Both the position numbers and the translations under genes were made by a program. The notes below the pieces were generated by a model, which saw nothing but the letters and a program-made list of their open reading frames with translations, made no database searches and was not told the origin of the DNA. DNA of 64,000 nucleotides from Paramyrothecium sp. XJ0827 (lineage: Eukaryota > Ascomycota > Sordariomycetes > Hypocreales > Stachybotryaceae): NCBI GenBank assembly GCA_020881915.1, contig JAJFPB010000002.1, positions 2,604,001 to 2,668,000 on the forward strand. Reading direction: 5' to 3'. This document shows, piece by piece, positions 21,975 through 33,598 of this stretch (position 1 is its first letter; every line of letters starts with the position of its first letter).

Positions 21975-23644
21975 CTAGAGGAGGAATGGTCGCGACGCAT
22001 TCCTGCCCAGCTCGGAGCTCACGGCGTCGAGCTTGACGGCCACCAGCACGCACTCGACGGAGCTCTTGCCGCCCTTGACGCCCTGTATCCGCAGGCGCCA
22101 CTGGCCCGTGCGGACGATCCACTCCTCGGGCCCGTTGGCGTCGGCCCGCCGGCGCTTGCGCGGGTTCCCCATGACGACGCTGGCGGCGCTGCTGCTGGCG
22201 GGGGAGTCGAGCGAGTAGTAGCCCGGGGCGGAGAGGCCGTCGGCGGCGTCGGCGCCGTGCTGCTCCTTGCCGTCGAGCACGATGGCCGTCTCGGGCTCGA
22301 TGGACACGCGCACCAGGTCCTCGCTCAGCGGCGTGTTGCCGGGCGTGGCGGGCTGCGAGCCGGCGCCGCCCGAGGCCATGAGCAGGCCGAGCGGCTGCGT
22401 CGTCGGCGGCAGGTTGAGCTTCGTGGCGATGACCTCGAAGAGCCGGGCGACGCGGGCCTTCGTGTCGCGGAAGAACTCGGCGCGGGGGGTAGGCCCGAGG
22501 AAGTGGATCTTGGTGTCCTCGCCGCCGATCTCGAGCACGAGCTCGGCGGGCCGCTCGTCGACGTAGGGCCGCGCGTAGTTGACCCAGCCCGCCAGCGGGT
22601 CGTCCTCCCGGCCCTGGGCCATGCCCTGCGCGACGCTGACGCCGCTCTTCTGTATGTTCTCCAGCCGCAGCACGATCTCGTCCCGCCGCCGCAGCTGGTT
22701 GTATGATATCGAGTGGGGGATGAGGCGCTGCTCGAGGCCCTTGAAGTGGAAGTAGCGCGCGTCGCGGAGGAGCTCCTGGCGGTGCGTCTCGTTGCGTATG
22801 TTGACCGGGTAGCCCTTGAGCAGCTGGAGCAGCTCGGCGAAGACCTCGGCGCTGCGGTTCGGCACCGAGGGCGGCAGGATGGAGGGCGGGCGGATGAGGC
22901 CCTCGCGCTCGAGGCCCGGGAAGAGCTCCTCCGGGTTGGAGAAGAAGACGGCGAAGCCGAGGGAGAAGTAGTTGGGCGTGTTGCCGGGGTCGTTGAAGAC
23001 GCTGCGGGGGATCTGGAACTCGCGGTGGCCGATGGAGATGAATATGCTCTCGTCGTAGAGCTGGGATATGAGCTTAGGCACTGTTTGAAAGGATGGCATT
23101 CTTAGCATTGCGACACCTCACCGTGCGCTACGTAAACGGAGGTGGGAGAAGGACTGCGTACAGCTGTAGAATTGCGCATCCGCAAAGAGGCGCACAAAGT
23201 GCGTGCCGTCCCGCGGCTGGATGTGGTAGCCCTGCAGGTGCAGCGCAATGTCGCGAAACGTCGCGGGATCGCGGTCGATGTAGAGCGTCTTGATGGCGAA
23301 GTTGCCGCCGTCGCCGTTCTCCATGGCCGCCTTGACCTGGCAGAGGAAGTACTGCGAGAAGTACGACGGTGCTAGATTCCCCCCAGGCGGCGTCAATCAG
23401 TCTCGGTGACCCTCAAATCTTCCTCTCGGCCCCCGTGACATGTGCTTTCCCACGAGAGGGAGAGAGAAAAGGGGGACAACATACCGTCGGACGACAGCGA
23501 CGCGCCGGACAGCTTGAACAGTTCGCCGCCGATCTGGATGGGGAAGACGCGCTCGTGCGGTAGGATCTGCGGGACCTTGGTGATGTCCTGGTCCGGGAGC
23601 TCGACCTGCTCCATGCCGCCGCTCGTGGCTCTGGGCCGGGCCAT
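21975..23644 (-). CDS. BTB/POZ (T1-like) domain protein
   Basis: Three exons (23644–23485, 23371–23162, 23080–21975) encode 491 residues. A T1-type BTB domain starts near residue 30 (VFPIQIGGELFKLSGASLSSD), continues across the first intron (APSYFSQYF) and ends with the family's IDRDPATFRDIALHLQGY and DAQFYSLPKLI elements. A second BTB-like segment follows (IFISIGHREFQIPRSVF...NYFSLGFAVFF...). The C-terminal half includes a nuclear-localisation-like PRKRRRAD. BTB domains of this type form oligomers and often serve as Cul3 adaptors. The target is unknown. The first ATG of the frame is used; a longer frame needs a GTG start. Confidence 0.83.
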
Positions 23645-24342
23645 TGCGTCGCCGGTTCCTATGGTCGTGCGTCGGAGGGAAGATCGATTGGCAGTTCGAT
23701 TGGGAGGGGGGCCCGCGGATCCCATGCGCCGAGGGAGGGGGGGAGAGGGAGGGAGGGTTTTCCGTCGTCACAGTCGCATGCCACGATGTCGCAGCCGGTG
23801 CGCGGCAGTCACCATTGCTCTGGTGAAGCCCGTTGCAGGAAGAGTTCAAGTTGGGAGCAGGGTTTCCACGGGAGCTCTCTTATCGCTTTTTGAACCCACC
23901 CCCGATTGAGGTGGCGAGCTGAGCTTATCGTGCGAAGGGGTCGGTTTCGGGGTTGGCGCCGGACCAGCTGAGGGGGGGCCTGGTTTCAGCCGCCATGAGG
24001 ATGAAGGATGAAGACGTCGGGTAAGAGATTCTTTTTTAGATTATTTAGATTGTTTGATTTTATTTTTATCTGTATTTAGTAATCCGAGGCAGTTTCTCTC
24101 AGTTTGACATTGACATATTGTTACAACTAAACCGCTTCATGGATCCTGCGTCACCATATTTGCCATGGTTCCATGACTTGAATTGCCCGAATCGTCGGCT
24201 TCCTCCACATCTCAGCTGGGAAATATATCCGTCCCAGAACCCAAGGTAAGGACCATTGTCTCGGGAATGCCTGCCTGCAAGCCCCTAGGCTTGATCACCT
24301 CATTATCATGAACGACCTTGCTTAGTTGACACCTCACTTCTT
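23645..24342. other. Intergenic region between BTB promoter and RFC3 3' end
   Basis: About 700 bp. It includes a GA-rich stretch at 23710–23760 and an AT-rich patch at 24028–24085 (TTTTTTAGATTATTTAGATTG). No gene is supported. Confidence 0.5.
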
Positions 24343-25624
24343 TCACCGGCTCATCAACTCCACGCCGCCCCTGATCACGCCGACGACGGCGCCCGTCTGC
24401 ACCGTTTCGCTGGCGCCCGCGGCCACGCGGTGCTCGACCTCTGCCAGCCCGTCCAACCACGAGATCATCACCTCGGGGCTCACCTCGAGCTTGGCGAGTT
24501 CCTCCGACAGCGCCGTGATGATGTCTGCGAGCGCCAGCCCTTGCGACGCTTTGATGGTGTTGATTGTGCTGAGGCAGCTCGTCACGTCGGATGTGTTGAG
24601 CAGGGTGGACATGATCTCCTTGACCGCGTCGGGCTGGGGCGCCGCAATGCAGTTATATATAGTTTCTGTTGTGACCCTCTCTCGCTGAATCTCACTGTCG
24701 GGTATCTTGGGGGCGCCTTTCTCTCGTAGTGGCGTACCTATGCCGAGTCAGCCATGTATGCCATATCAAACACGTTCGATCAACCCACCTGACGCGTGGC
24801 ATGCTTGCAGGACGTTTAGCGCTCTACGCATGTCGCCCTTGCTCAGCTTGACTAGAACGTCAACGGCCTCTTCGCCGATGTTGACCGTCTCCTCCTCCAC
24901 CACCTTCTCGACGAGCACCCTGATATCCGGCTCCTTCAGCGGGCTGAACCGGAACCGCGTACATCGACTCAGCAGCGCCGGGCTGAGCTTGTGGGAGTAG
25001 TTGGCGATGATGCAGAACCTGGTGTTGACGGTGTACTTCTCCATGATGCGTCGTAGCGCCATCTGCGCCGTGTTCGTCATGGCGTCCGCCTCATCGAGGA
25101 TAATGAGCTTGAAGCCGGCCATCGAGTTCGTCTTGGAAGACGCGCCCATGCTGAAGATCTGCTTCGTGCTGGCAAACGTCTTGATCTGCTCCCGCACCAC
25201 GTCGATGCCACGGTCGTCCGAGGCGTTGAGCTCCAGCACCATCTGCCGCATGTTGGCGGTGCCGTAGATGCGCCGTGCCAGGGCAAGAATGGTCGACGTC
25301 TTTCCTGTGCCCGGCGGCCCGTAGAAGAGGAGATGGGGAAGGCGATTCGAGTCGATGAACTTGCCAATAGTCGCTAGGATGTCCTGGTGGCCTGACACGT
25401 CTGCGAGTGTCACAGGGCGATACTTCTCGACCCTAGTAGCTTGTCAACACCCCCTTCTGGTTGCAATATGGCGAGAATGGGTTCTCGTACCATGGCAAGC
25501 TATCTTCAGCCTCAACTGGCAGATTAGCGGCGCTTCGCTTGCCCTTGGTGCTCTCTGCAGAGAAAGCGATGTCCTTTGATGGTGGCGGACCATCCACGTC
25601 CATCTCATCTTCAAAATCCGACAT
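24343..25624 (-). CDS. RFC3: Replication factor C subunit 3 (clamp-loader ATPase)
   Basis: Three exons (25624–25491, 25432–24789, 24737–24343) encode 390 residues. After an acidic N-terminal tail, LPWVEKYRP opens the AAA+ module. Walker A GPPGTGKTST is near residue 82, Walker B LIILDEADAM near 154, and the clamp-loader SRC motif (LLSRCTRFRF) follows. The C-terminal collar domain ends in the ASETVQTGAVVGVIRGG region typical of yeast Rfc3 / human RFC5. The protein loads PCNA at primer–template junctions in replication and repair. Two ACGCG-type elements lie 130–145 bp upstream (25754–25758 and 25765–25770). Confidence 0.95.
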
Positions 25625-26233
25625 TGTGAAGTAACTTTTGACAGGGTTTCTTGTGAGTAGGGCTTCGAGTTCGATTGGGAATTTCGTAACTGGATCTGTG
25701 GTGTAATCGCAAATTTATTTAGAGGCTATAGATGGTAGGGTGAGGTCATGCAGACGCGCTCGACCGCGTTGGAAGCGTGTTAAGCACATTAAGGGCCCCG
25801 GCCCACAAAGCCATGGGCAACCAATCATACCCTTACGCCTTACACTCTACCTCCAGAGAGCCTCACTTTACGTTGTAAATAACTGCCTCTAGAGCGAATG
25901 TCAACTAAGGTACGATGCCAACAGTTCTAAGCACAGGTAATCAGCAAGTAAGTAAGGTGTATAAATAACCTGATCAAGTCTCTGAACCCAGATTATATGA
26001 ACATGTTATGCCAAGCGCGAGACGTACGTGCAGTCCAAATCAAACGCTCAACGTATTTGGGAACAACCAATGCAACCATAGCCACAAGCCAAACAATATC
26101 TTCGCCGGCGCAAACGCATCTCACCATTGCCATCAACGCCCAGCTAGCATACCCAGAATACATCACTGTTTCTATTATTCCTTGTCATTAATGCAGGTGT
26201 TGATTCATTATTTACACGAATATGATGACAGCT
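25625..26233. other. Intergenic region RFC3 promoter / LCB3 3' end
   Basis: About 610 bp. MCB-like ACGCG and CGCGTT cores at 25754–25770 lie close to the RFC3 start. No gene is supported in the remainder. Confidence 0.5.
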
Positions 26234-28147
26234 TCATTCGTCGTTGCGGTTCGTCCCTAATCCCACAAACTCAAACATGAGCGGGATCAGGGCCACGGCT
26301 AACCAAGCGATGCCTTTGTGTGTACGTTAGCAAGAGGGTGTAATCAGAAATCGGGGGATTGCCTTACCAGTATAGACCACCAACTTGGTTACCACCTCCA
26401 CGTCGTATCTGACGCGAGGCTTGACCAGGCGAGAAAACACTTCTTCCTCTTCGAGCTCATCTTCTTGGCCAACATAAATGGCATCGTTCTCGCCATCTTG
26501 TGAAGTGATGACAACCTCGCCCTCGCCCATCTTGTCCTCGTATTCACGTAAAGGCGACCTTTGTGCGCCTGATGCTTTGGCTTCTGGAGACTGCGAGTCT
26601 TTCGCCCTACGATTGTCGTCCTTGCCCCTTAGCTCACGGATGCTAGGCTTGCTGTTGAGGCTATGGTTGCTGCCGATGCTCTCACGCCGCCGCCGCTCTC
26701 GATAAGCCAAAGTCTCGTACGCATCTGCTGCGCTCTGCGGACCGATGGAAACAGATCGTCCCCGCGTCGTAGGGTGCCTGATACTCTCAACCATGCGAGG
26801 GAAGTCCGATGCCGTTGGGAAGAGTGTGTCGATGCGCGAGCCGGGAGGCACTGACTTGTACTCGCTGGCTGGGGTGAAAAATCGCCGCGGTAAACTCAAA
26901 CCAAGCTGCTCGATCAGGCGGAAGGCGTGCGGCAGGAAGTTGAGCATGGCGGGCTTCATCGTCTCGCGCCAGGCAAATATGACAAGGACGCCTGCCACTA
27001 TGCGAGCGACATTCCATAGCAGCCCAAGAGGTGCGATATCAACTGCGCTATCTGCGTAGGCATGGGTCTCCCAGGGATCGCCTGGAATCTTTCCATAGGT
27101 CCATGTACCAAACTCGAGTCCGATCACTACGCCGGCGAAAGCCACGCTGTCGTCAAAGCATGGGCAATCATCCGCAGGTTCAGGGTGGATGCGCACAAGG
27201 ATGATTACAACGAGACCAGCAACGACCGGAGCAACCCATGAGCTTGTGTGCATGTAAGCGTCAAATGAAGGGCCGTAGTGGAACTCAACCAGAGATATCG
27301 CCGCGCCCATGATTGAGCCTATGATGACGTCGAGGAAGCCGTGCATACCACAGTAAAGACGGCCAAAGATGATGGAGACGGTGTAGAAGTATGCTAGCGC
27401 TTCGAGAAGGAGCTTCGTCGTCGGAGCAAGAGTATTATCGGGACTGTGCAGGACAAGCAATCCATACACGGCGACGGACACGGCGTTGGCGCTGTGCGTG
27501 GACGGGAAGCCGTACTCGAGGGCGGCGGATCCAGACATCGTGATACGGTGGAGGGGCGGCGATAGGGGCCGCGGCAGCGAGTACAGGTCCTTGATGAATC
27601 CCGTCCAGAAGACTCCAAGAGCCAGGATATGCACGAGCCTGGCATATGCGTGTCAGTACAATGTAAGGCGCCCTTGCGGCGGTGCGCAATGGCTTGCTGC
27701 TTACCCTTTCCCAAACGCCGGGTACCCACACCAGAACAAGATGGGCAAGCCGATCATGAAAAAAGTGTGGGTGCCCAGGTTGGCCGTGATGGCGAAGTAG
27801 CTGTCGAGGGCCGGCGTACGGAGTTTGTCCTGCATCCAGGCGAGGTAGGGCGTCTCCCATCGGATCAAGGGCAGCGCCTGCTGGCGCAGGTTATACCGCC
27901 ATTTCGGTAGAGCCCTCTTGTCTGTGGCACGGGAGCAAGAGTGCAGAGCGTCAGCAAACGATCAGTTGCGCCAGGACGCTGTGCCGAGGCAATGGGACGG
28001 CGACGTACAGTGGTCGAGGCTGCGCAGCCCCGCGTCGGGCACATCATCGCCGGCGTGGTTGTGGGAGGGCAAGGAGGAGGAGGATGGCGGCGGGGCAGCA
28101 GCAGCGGCAGCGGCAGCAGCAGCATCGCGTCGCGTGCCGCCACTCAT
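26234..28147 (-). CDS. LCB3: Long-chain-base 1-phosphate phosphatase (PAP2 superfamily)
   Basis: Four exons (28147–28009, 27921–27705, 27638–26368, 26313–26234) give 568 residues. The N-terminus carries a poly-Ala run from a GCN repeat (near 28085–28130). The three PAP2 active-site motifs are intact: KDLYSLPRP near residue 134, PSTHSAN near 160, and RLYCGMHGFLDVIIG near 214. Many hydrophobic helices indicate a multi-span ER protein. A long Ser/Arg/Glu-rich cytosolic segment precedes a final membrane helix in exon 4. Homologues (Lcb3/Ysr3) dephosphorylate sphingoid base phosphates, controlling ceramide synthesis and heat-stress signalling. Confidence 0.92.
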
Positions 28148-29292
28148 GGTGGAAATCGCAAGCGATGGGCGGTGCTGGCTGAGGTGAGTAAATGGAGTGG
28201 TCGTGAGATAGGCGAGACGGTCGACATTGAGAGCAGAAAAATGCGACGGGGGAGCAACGCTTCGTGGACAAAGGTTGGACGGAGGATCAAGGCGTCTACC
28301 TCACCACACATCCAAGGAAACAGCCTAGGAGCCTTCCGCTTTCAGGGAAACCATCAATTCTCAATTGCCTACCTTACTTTTAGTCTGCCTCAACCTTACC
28401 CTACCGACCACCTTACCTTACCTAGACTGCTACCTTATATCCCTATGGGGCGGCTTGCCCAGAACCCCACCAACCACACACTGCCTGAACGCATGGCATT
28501 GTGAGATTCGCCAAAGTCCCAGGAACCACACCCAACCAAGCATTGGGTTACAGGCATTAGCCCAGCACACCAGGGGCCCAGGCCTGTGCCTTGAGGAATG
28601 ACATGACTTTGCAAAAGGCACCTTACCTTAAGGGTACCTTAGGACAGTAAGCCGCAGTAGCAGTCTCCCCTCGCTTCTCGAAGTGTGGAGTTGTGCCATT
28701 GGTAGATGACGCTCAGACGGACCCCTATCCTCCCAAAACAACGGGTAGGGCATAGGGAGGTCGAGACAGCACTGCAGCTACCCATAATGTACCCGAGGGC
28801 TACCGCTGAGGCGAGGCAGGAGACGTGGGTGAGCTAAGGTAAGGCAGTACACACGGGGGCAATACTAAGTGCCTTGGGGCTTAGCGGGTACCTGTATCGT
28901 GCCCAGGAGATGCGATAAGGTAGGGCACCGCACCTGAGGGCGATGAGGACATGGGGACGTCTTCGCCATTGAGGTACCTTAGCTGGAAAATGGTCTCCAC
29001 ACAAGCTCCAGCCCGCTGCATGTCTCACCTTGGTCTCTGAAGCTTCTCAAATGCCAAGATTGTCAACGTCTGCACAGTCTAAAACAACATCTCTCGTCTA
29101 CTGTCTTTCTTTCGATTGCTCAATTGTTTGCTTGTACACATCCTTTTAATACCCTTTTTTCTCTTTTGGACTTACCGAACGAAGCGTGGACTCCCTGTTC
29201 GTGTTCACATTAGGACGACCAAAGTCCCGCCACGGCACTCAGTAGACAATAGCCCAAAGCAAGCTTCGTCTCATCCACTGTTGCTGACAGTC
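28148..29292. promoter_or_regulatory. LCB3/SDR divergent region rich in ACCTTACCTT motifs
   Basis: About 1.15 kb between divergent starts. It carries the densest local group of the dispersed motif: CTACCTTAC near 28369, ACCTTACCTTACCT near 28409, ACCTTACCTTAAGG near 28620, GGTACCTTAGG near 28637, CTAAGGTAAGG near 28836 and GGTACCTTAGC near 28974. No gene is supported here. Function of the motif is unknown. Confidence 0.45.
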
Positions 29293-30380
29293 ATGTCCCT
29301 ACGATTCGCCGGCAAGCACTGCGTCGTTGTAGGAGGCACTGGCATCATCGGCGCCCACATCGCCCGCGCGTTCGCCAGCCAGGGCGCCGTTCTGACCATC
29401 CTCGGCCGTTCTGCCCTGCAGGCAAAGCCGAAGCTGCAGAAGGAGTTGTCGCCTTATCAACCGCTCGCGGGGGACAAGGACCTGCCTACGGAACACCAGT
29501 TCGTTAGGCTGGATGTCTCACAGACTCAAACCATCAAAGATGTCTTTACCGCCAAGGTAGTGACGTTTATTTCGCGTTCCTAGTTGCTGATGTCGAGTCT
29601 AACGCTTGTCCCCTAGTCCTCTGAAGATGGTGGCGTTGGCCGCATGGACATCTTGGTGAACTGCGCGGGCATTTCACAGACGTCCTTCCTGAAGCGAACC
29701 AGCGACGAGGCTATGAGTGATATCATCAACACCAACCTGACGGCAACTATGCTGGTTTGTAAATATGCAAAGCTTCAGTCCAATGGCACGACCCCCAGAA
29801 GCTATTCGTTCTTGTCAGGACATGAGAACTAACCGCCACCCAGCCTGCATCATAAACGTCTCTAGTCTCATGGCTACTAAAGGGGGGGTTGGAGCATCCG
29901 TGTACGCGGCCTCCAAAGCTGGCGTCGTGGGTCAGTCAGCTCCTTTGCTCAAATTTGTCATATTCTTCCTCATGTATCAGCAGAAGATCTCAGCTGCGCG
30001 AGATCATGCAGAGGGCAAGAGATGCTAATCCCTGCCTCTATCTAGGCTTCACACGAGCTCTGTGTCGGGAAATGGCTCCCCGATCTATCCGTGTCAACGC
30101 CCTGTTGCCGGGCTGGGTCCAAAGTCCCATGTGGGACCGTATGTACACCTTCATGCTTTTCTCCACCCTGTCGCCCTGAAATATCCCCAAACGTGCAAAA
30201 GCTAATATACAGACATCTGTAGAACTCAAACCGGACCTGAAGCAATCTTACCTCAACGACACGCCCCTAAAGCGGGTGGCGAGTCCAGCCGAGGTCGCCG
30301 ATGCCGCCTTGTTCCTCGCTGCAAATGAGTTCGCCAATAATTGCGTCTTAAATCTCGACGGTGGTTTGAGTGCCGCCTGA
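29293..30380 (+). CDS. Short-chain dehydrogenase/reductase, FabG/CBR4-like (frame break or unusual intron)
   Basis: Exons 29293–29556, 29617–29758, 29844–29930, 30046–30138 and 30223–30380 give an in-frame 247-residue model. SDR hallmarks are present: GGTGIIGAH near residue 14, LVNCAGIS, INVSSLMA, the catalytic YAASK, and ALLPGWVQSPMWD. The C-terminus LNLDGGLSAA is typical of 3-oxoacyl-ACP reductases. The model is odd in the middle: the 85-nt intron 29759–29843 deletes helix alphaE. Without it, a single-base change in the CCCCC run at 29792–29796 would let the frame run through to the next exon. So this is either a spliced gene with a short alphaE or a frameshifted one. Probable NADPH-dependent reductase, perhaps of mitochondrial fatty-acid synthesis. 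Confidence 0.7.
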
Positions 30381-30435
30381 GAACTAGATAACCAAAGTAT
30401 CATGTAGTAGAATTTGACGGGCAGTTTCGAGCCGA

Positions 30436-32922
30436 TCAGTCGTCATCAATCACGATGGCGCCACCAGAGTCTTCGACAACAACAACATCCTCAGATGGAG
30501 CATCCAGCCTTGCTTTCTTTGCAGGCTGTTCGCCGTCTTCAAGACGAGCACGCTTGACTCCCTTTGGTTCTGGCTGGTCACCGGCATCCAGTGAGTGCTT
30601 GCCATTCTGGTGTCCGCTGCCATTTGTCTCAAGGGGCACCGACTTCTTGGGCTTGCGAGGAATTTCGGGACGCTCGGTAAAGGGTGCTTTGATTGGCCCC
30701 TCTTCGGGTTCCAGGGTCCTGATCTTCATTAGCTCTGATTTCCATAGCTTCAAAAAGGACAGCACAAACCCTTCTTGAATGTTGATCACCACATTAACAA
30801 CCGGATCGTCGTCATCTTCATCAATGATGGTGAGGAAGCTGTCATTCTTGATCCCTGTACCACTAATTAGCGTTTATGATTCCAGTAGCATTGCTGGCAA
30901 ACCGTCCGTACCCAGTTCCGTTAGCTTCTTTGGGAGGTTGTCCGTCTCGTCGACATCATATAGGATGCCGACATCGTTGTTCACGACCAGGTCCTTGTCT
31001 TTGTAGTCTAATTGCTCCCGGAGGAAGCCATCAACCAAATCCTGTAGCGTAGCACGCGCGAGATCAACAGTGGCGGTAATATACTGCACGCTACAAACAG
31101 GGCAGTCTGGGTTAGGTAGCCGTGACCTATCGGGCGCCAGTAATCGAGCCGAGGCGAACGGGGTCAGGAATACCTAGTGAAAATGAGTCTCCGAGTCAAA
31201 AGTAGGATGCGCTGTCTCTCTTACCTCCTTAGACGCGGAAAAGTCACCCTTGAGCACCTTGAACGATTGCAAGACGCACAGTCCTGCAACGATTGCGTTC
31301 GTAGTAGCAATGGCCGGTATGATGTTGCCGGCCATTTGCTTGATGTCAAAGCGTGACTTTCTCTCAATACCGAACACTGTTGAACGAATGTTTGCACTGG
31401 CGGCAACAAAATCCAAGGTATCCTCGTCGTCTTTGTCGAAAGTGATGACTGGATCGGGACTGTCCGGTTCTTTGGACTCTTTCAGTTGTGCCCAGCGCTT
31501 ACTAAGTCGTTCAATGCTATCGTTGAACACGATCAAGCTTTCCTCTAGCGACCAGACCTTCTGGCCATCACTCAGAATGTTTTCCTTTGATTCCATGGCA
31601 TCCTTGGCCTTTGCCAGGACAGTATCATATTGGAATGGCTCGGGTGGCCGCCGAGACTTCCACATGTCTTCAACAGACCGCAACCTCTCAACGTCCGTGT
31701 TGAAGACCTTGTCAAAAAGCTTTTGTGGGAATTCAGGAGTGCCCATGGCGTCTCGGATCTCCTTCAACGCTTGCGACTCCTTCTTCAGCTCTTCGATCTC
31801 TCGGGCTAAATACAAGAGTTAATCAGCAGTTCATGGCGCAGTCGTGGTGTCTTACCATTTTCAGCGTCTTCTGAATGGTCAAAAGCTGCCTGGTCTTCGC
31901 TGGTGCCGAACATCTCACTATCAATCTGTCAGATACGCGTCTACTTGCATAACTGGCAAAGCGAGGAAGTAAGAACGCACTTGAGTAGGTAGCTTTTGCC
32001 CCAAACTATGCAGTGTATCGGTTGGCTGGGAGTGCTTCGAATTGTGCAAACGGGAAACGACTTGGGTGTCTCCTTGGGAGTGCAGTCATAGCAAGCAGTA
32101 ACACCCTTTTTGATAACTTGGACTTGGCCATTGAAGCCAGTGGTGCCACTCTCAATGAGTGGTACATTGGCTGCTAGGCACATCCTATTTACGTGCCGTC
32201 TCGCATCCAAGTTGTCGAGAGCATTGAAGACGAGCGTGAAGTCTTGGAACCACCCAACGCTAAAGCCATCATCTTTGATGTTTGCATGATGCGCTACAAT
32301 CTTGACCTTGGGGTTGAACTTTTGAGCGGCTTCTGTGGCTACCTGCCGAGGTGTTAGTCCCGGCTTGTCTGTCCTGTGTGCAATGCTCGTACCAAAGCTT
32401 TCGACTTCTTGATGTGCTCGTGTCGGAAAAGGAATTGGCGGTTCAAGTTCGAGAGATCGATCGTGTCAAGGTCGACGACGTGGATTTCGCCAAAGCCGGT
32501 GAGAACGAGGTTCTTGAGCAACTCGCAGCCGATGCCACCTGCGCCCACCATGAGCACTCGAGCCTGTTTGAAACCGGTAGTCAGCAATTTGTATCAGGCA
32601 AACGGCGGCGCATCCCCCATTTGGCTGAGTGAGAGGGTTTCGAGCCATCCAAGGTCATCAAATGCCACCGAGGTCTCGGCTTTGTGGTGCCAGACATCGG
32701 GTAATCGATTCGCGTTCGCCGGTCGACGACTTGACCTACCTGTTTGACGGAAGTGTTGAGAGATGCGCCCAAAGACTGGTGGTTGTATCTGTCGCGCGTC
32801 ACGATGGGGGATCGCTTTGGAGCCGATGCATTGGAGGCATCAGTCTGCTGCGGCTTCTGGTCGACGGCCGGAGCTGAGGCAACAGGAACGGCTGGCTCCT
32901 CAGTGGTGTTGGTCGCCTCCAT
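30436..32922 (-). CDS. UBA2: SUMO-activating enzyme subunit 2 (E1 catalytic subunit)
   Basis: Seven exons (32922–32740, 32563–32393, 32342–31981, 31917–31856, 31805–31225, 31173–30912, 30854–30436) give 679 residues. The nucleotide-binding fold is clear: [13 protein letters not shown] near residue 67, [18 protein letters not shown], and [12 protein letters not shown]. Zinc-ligand pairs appear in CYDC and PDCPVC. The catalytic cysteine sits in PVCTIRSTP near residue 214. A ubiquitin-fold domain and a basic, acidic-ended tail (AKKARLD, then an [14 protein letters not shown] end) follow. Uba2 with Aos1 activates SUMO and passes it to Ubc9. Acceptors for exons 4 and 5 were chosen because only they restore the frame. 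The N-terminus is about 50 residues longer than in yeast. Confidence 0.93.
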
Positions 32923-33598
32923 TGTCGCAGTCCGTCGCCACAAAAAGTCAAACAAGGCGGAACCGGTTTTTTATCTGCAAGGTCGAGCGCATATGATGGA
33001 GAATGCGGGTGATGTAGCAATACTCGTGGTCGATGCAAGAGATCGCGCGAGGTTGGCGGTTTGAGGCCGGAGCTGCGATGGTTTGCGAGAACGAACTCGC
33101 GACCAATGAATGAGGTCAGTCGGCGGCAGTTGGCTGCAGCAGCTCTTGGATGCGACCGCGGCCATGCCAAGCATTTGATTGGCTGCCTTGCGGCTACGCA
33201 GCGCTATCGAGGTACTTCACCGAGGTATCTGCTGCCCTGAAGGGTGCTGCTGCATCAATATTAACCTCCAAACAAAATAATAATCTGCATTGAGAATTGG
33301 TGTCTCGCGGAGGATAATTGTGCAAGGTAGTTGGTTGCATTCTCGGGTTTAAAATGCCGAGAATATCAAGATCGAAACAGCATGTTATGTGCGACTGTGG
33401 TAGCACCGCCGAGAAGTGATCAGCCAGCGACTTGTGTTTGAGCGTGAGAGCCCCGCGGCCTGCTCCATACGGTATGGCATTGGTGTAGTGCTTGGACCAC
33501 GGTCCGAAGCCTTCAAGTATATAAGTTTTTTTCCCTTTATTCCTGTGCATAACGCATCCTCTCTCTGCGCTCTTCAAGAGTATTAAACACTTCTTGCC
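32923..33598. other. Divergent promoter region UBA2/QNG1
   Basis: About 680 bp. It includes CGAGGTACTTCACCGAGGTATC near 33209, a near-repeat of a CGAGGTA unit. No gene is supported. Confidence 0.45.
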
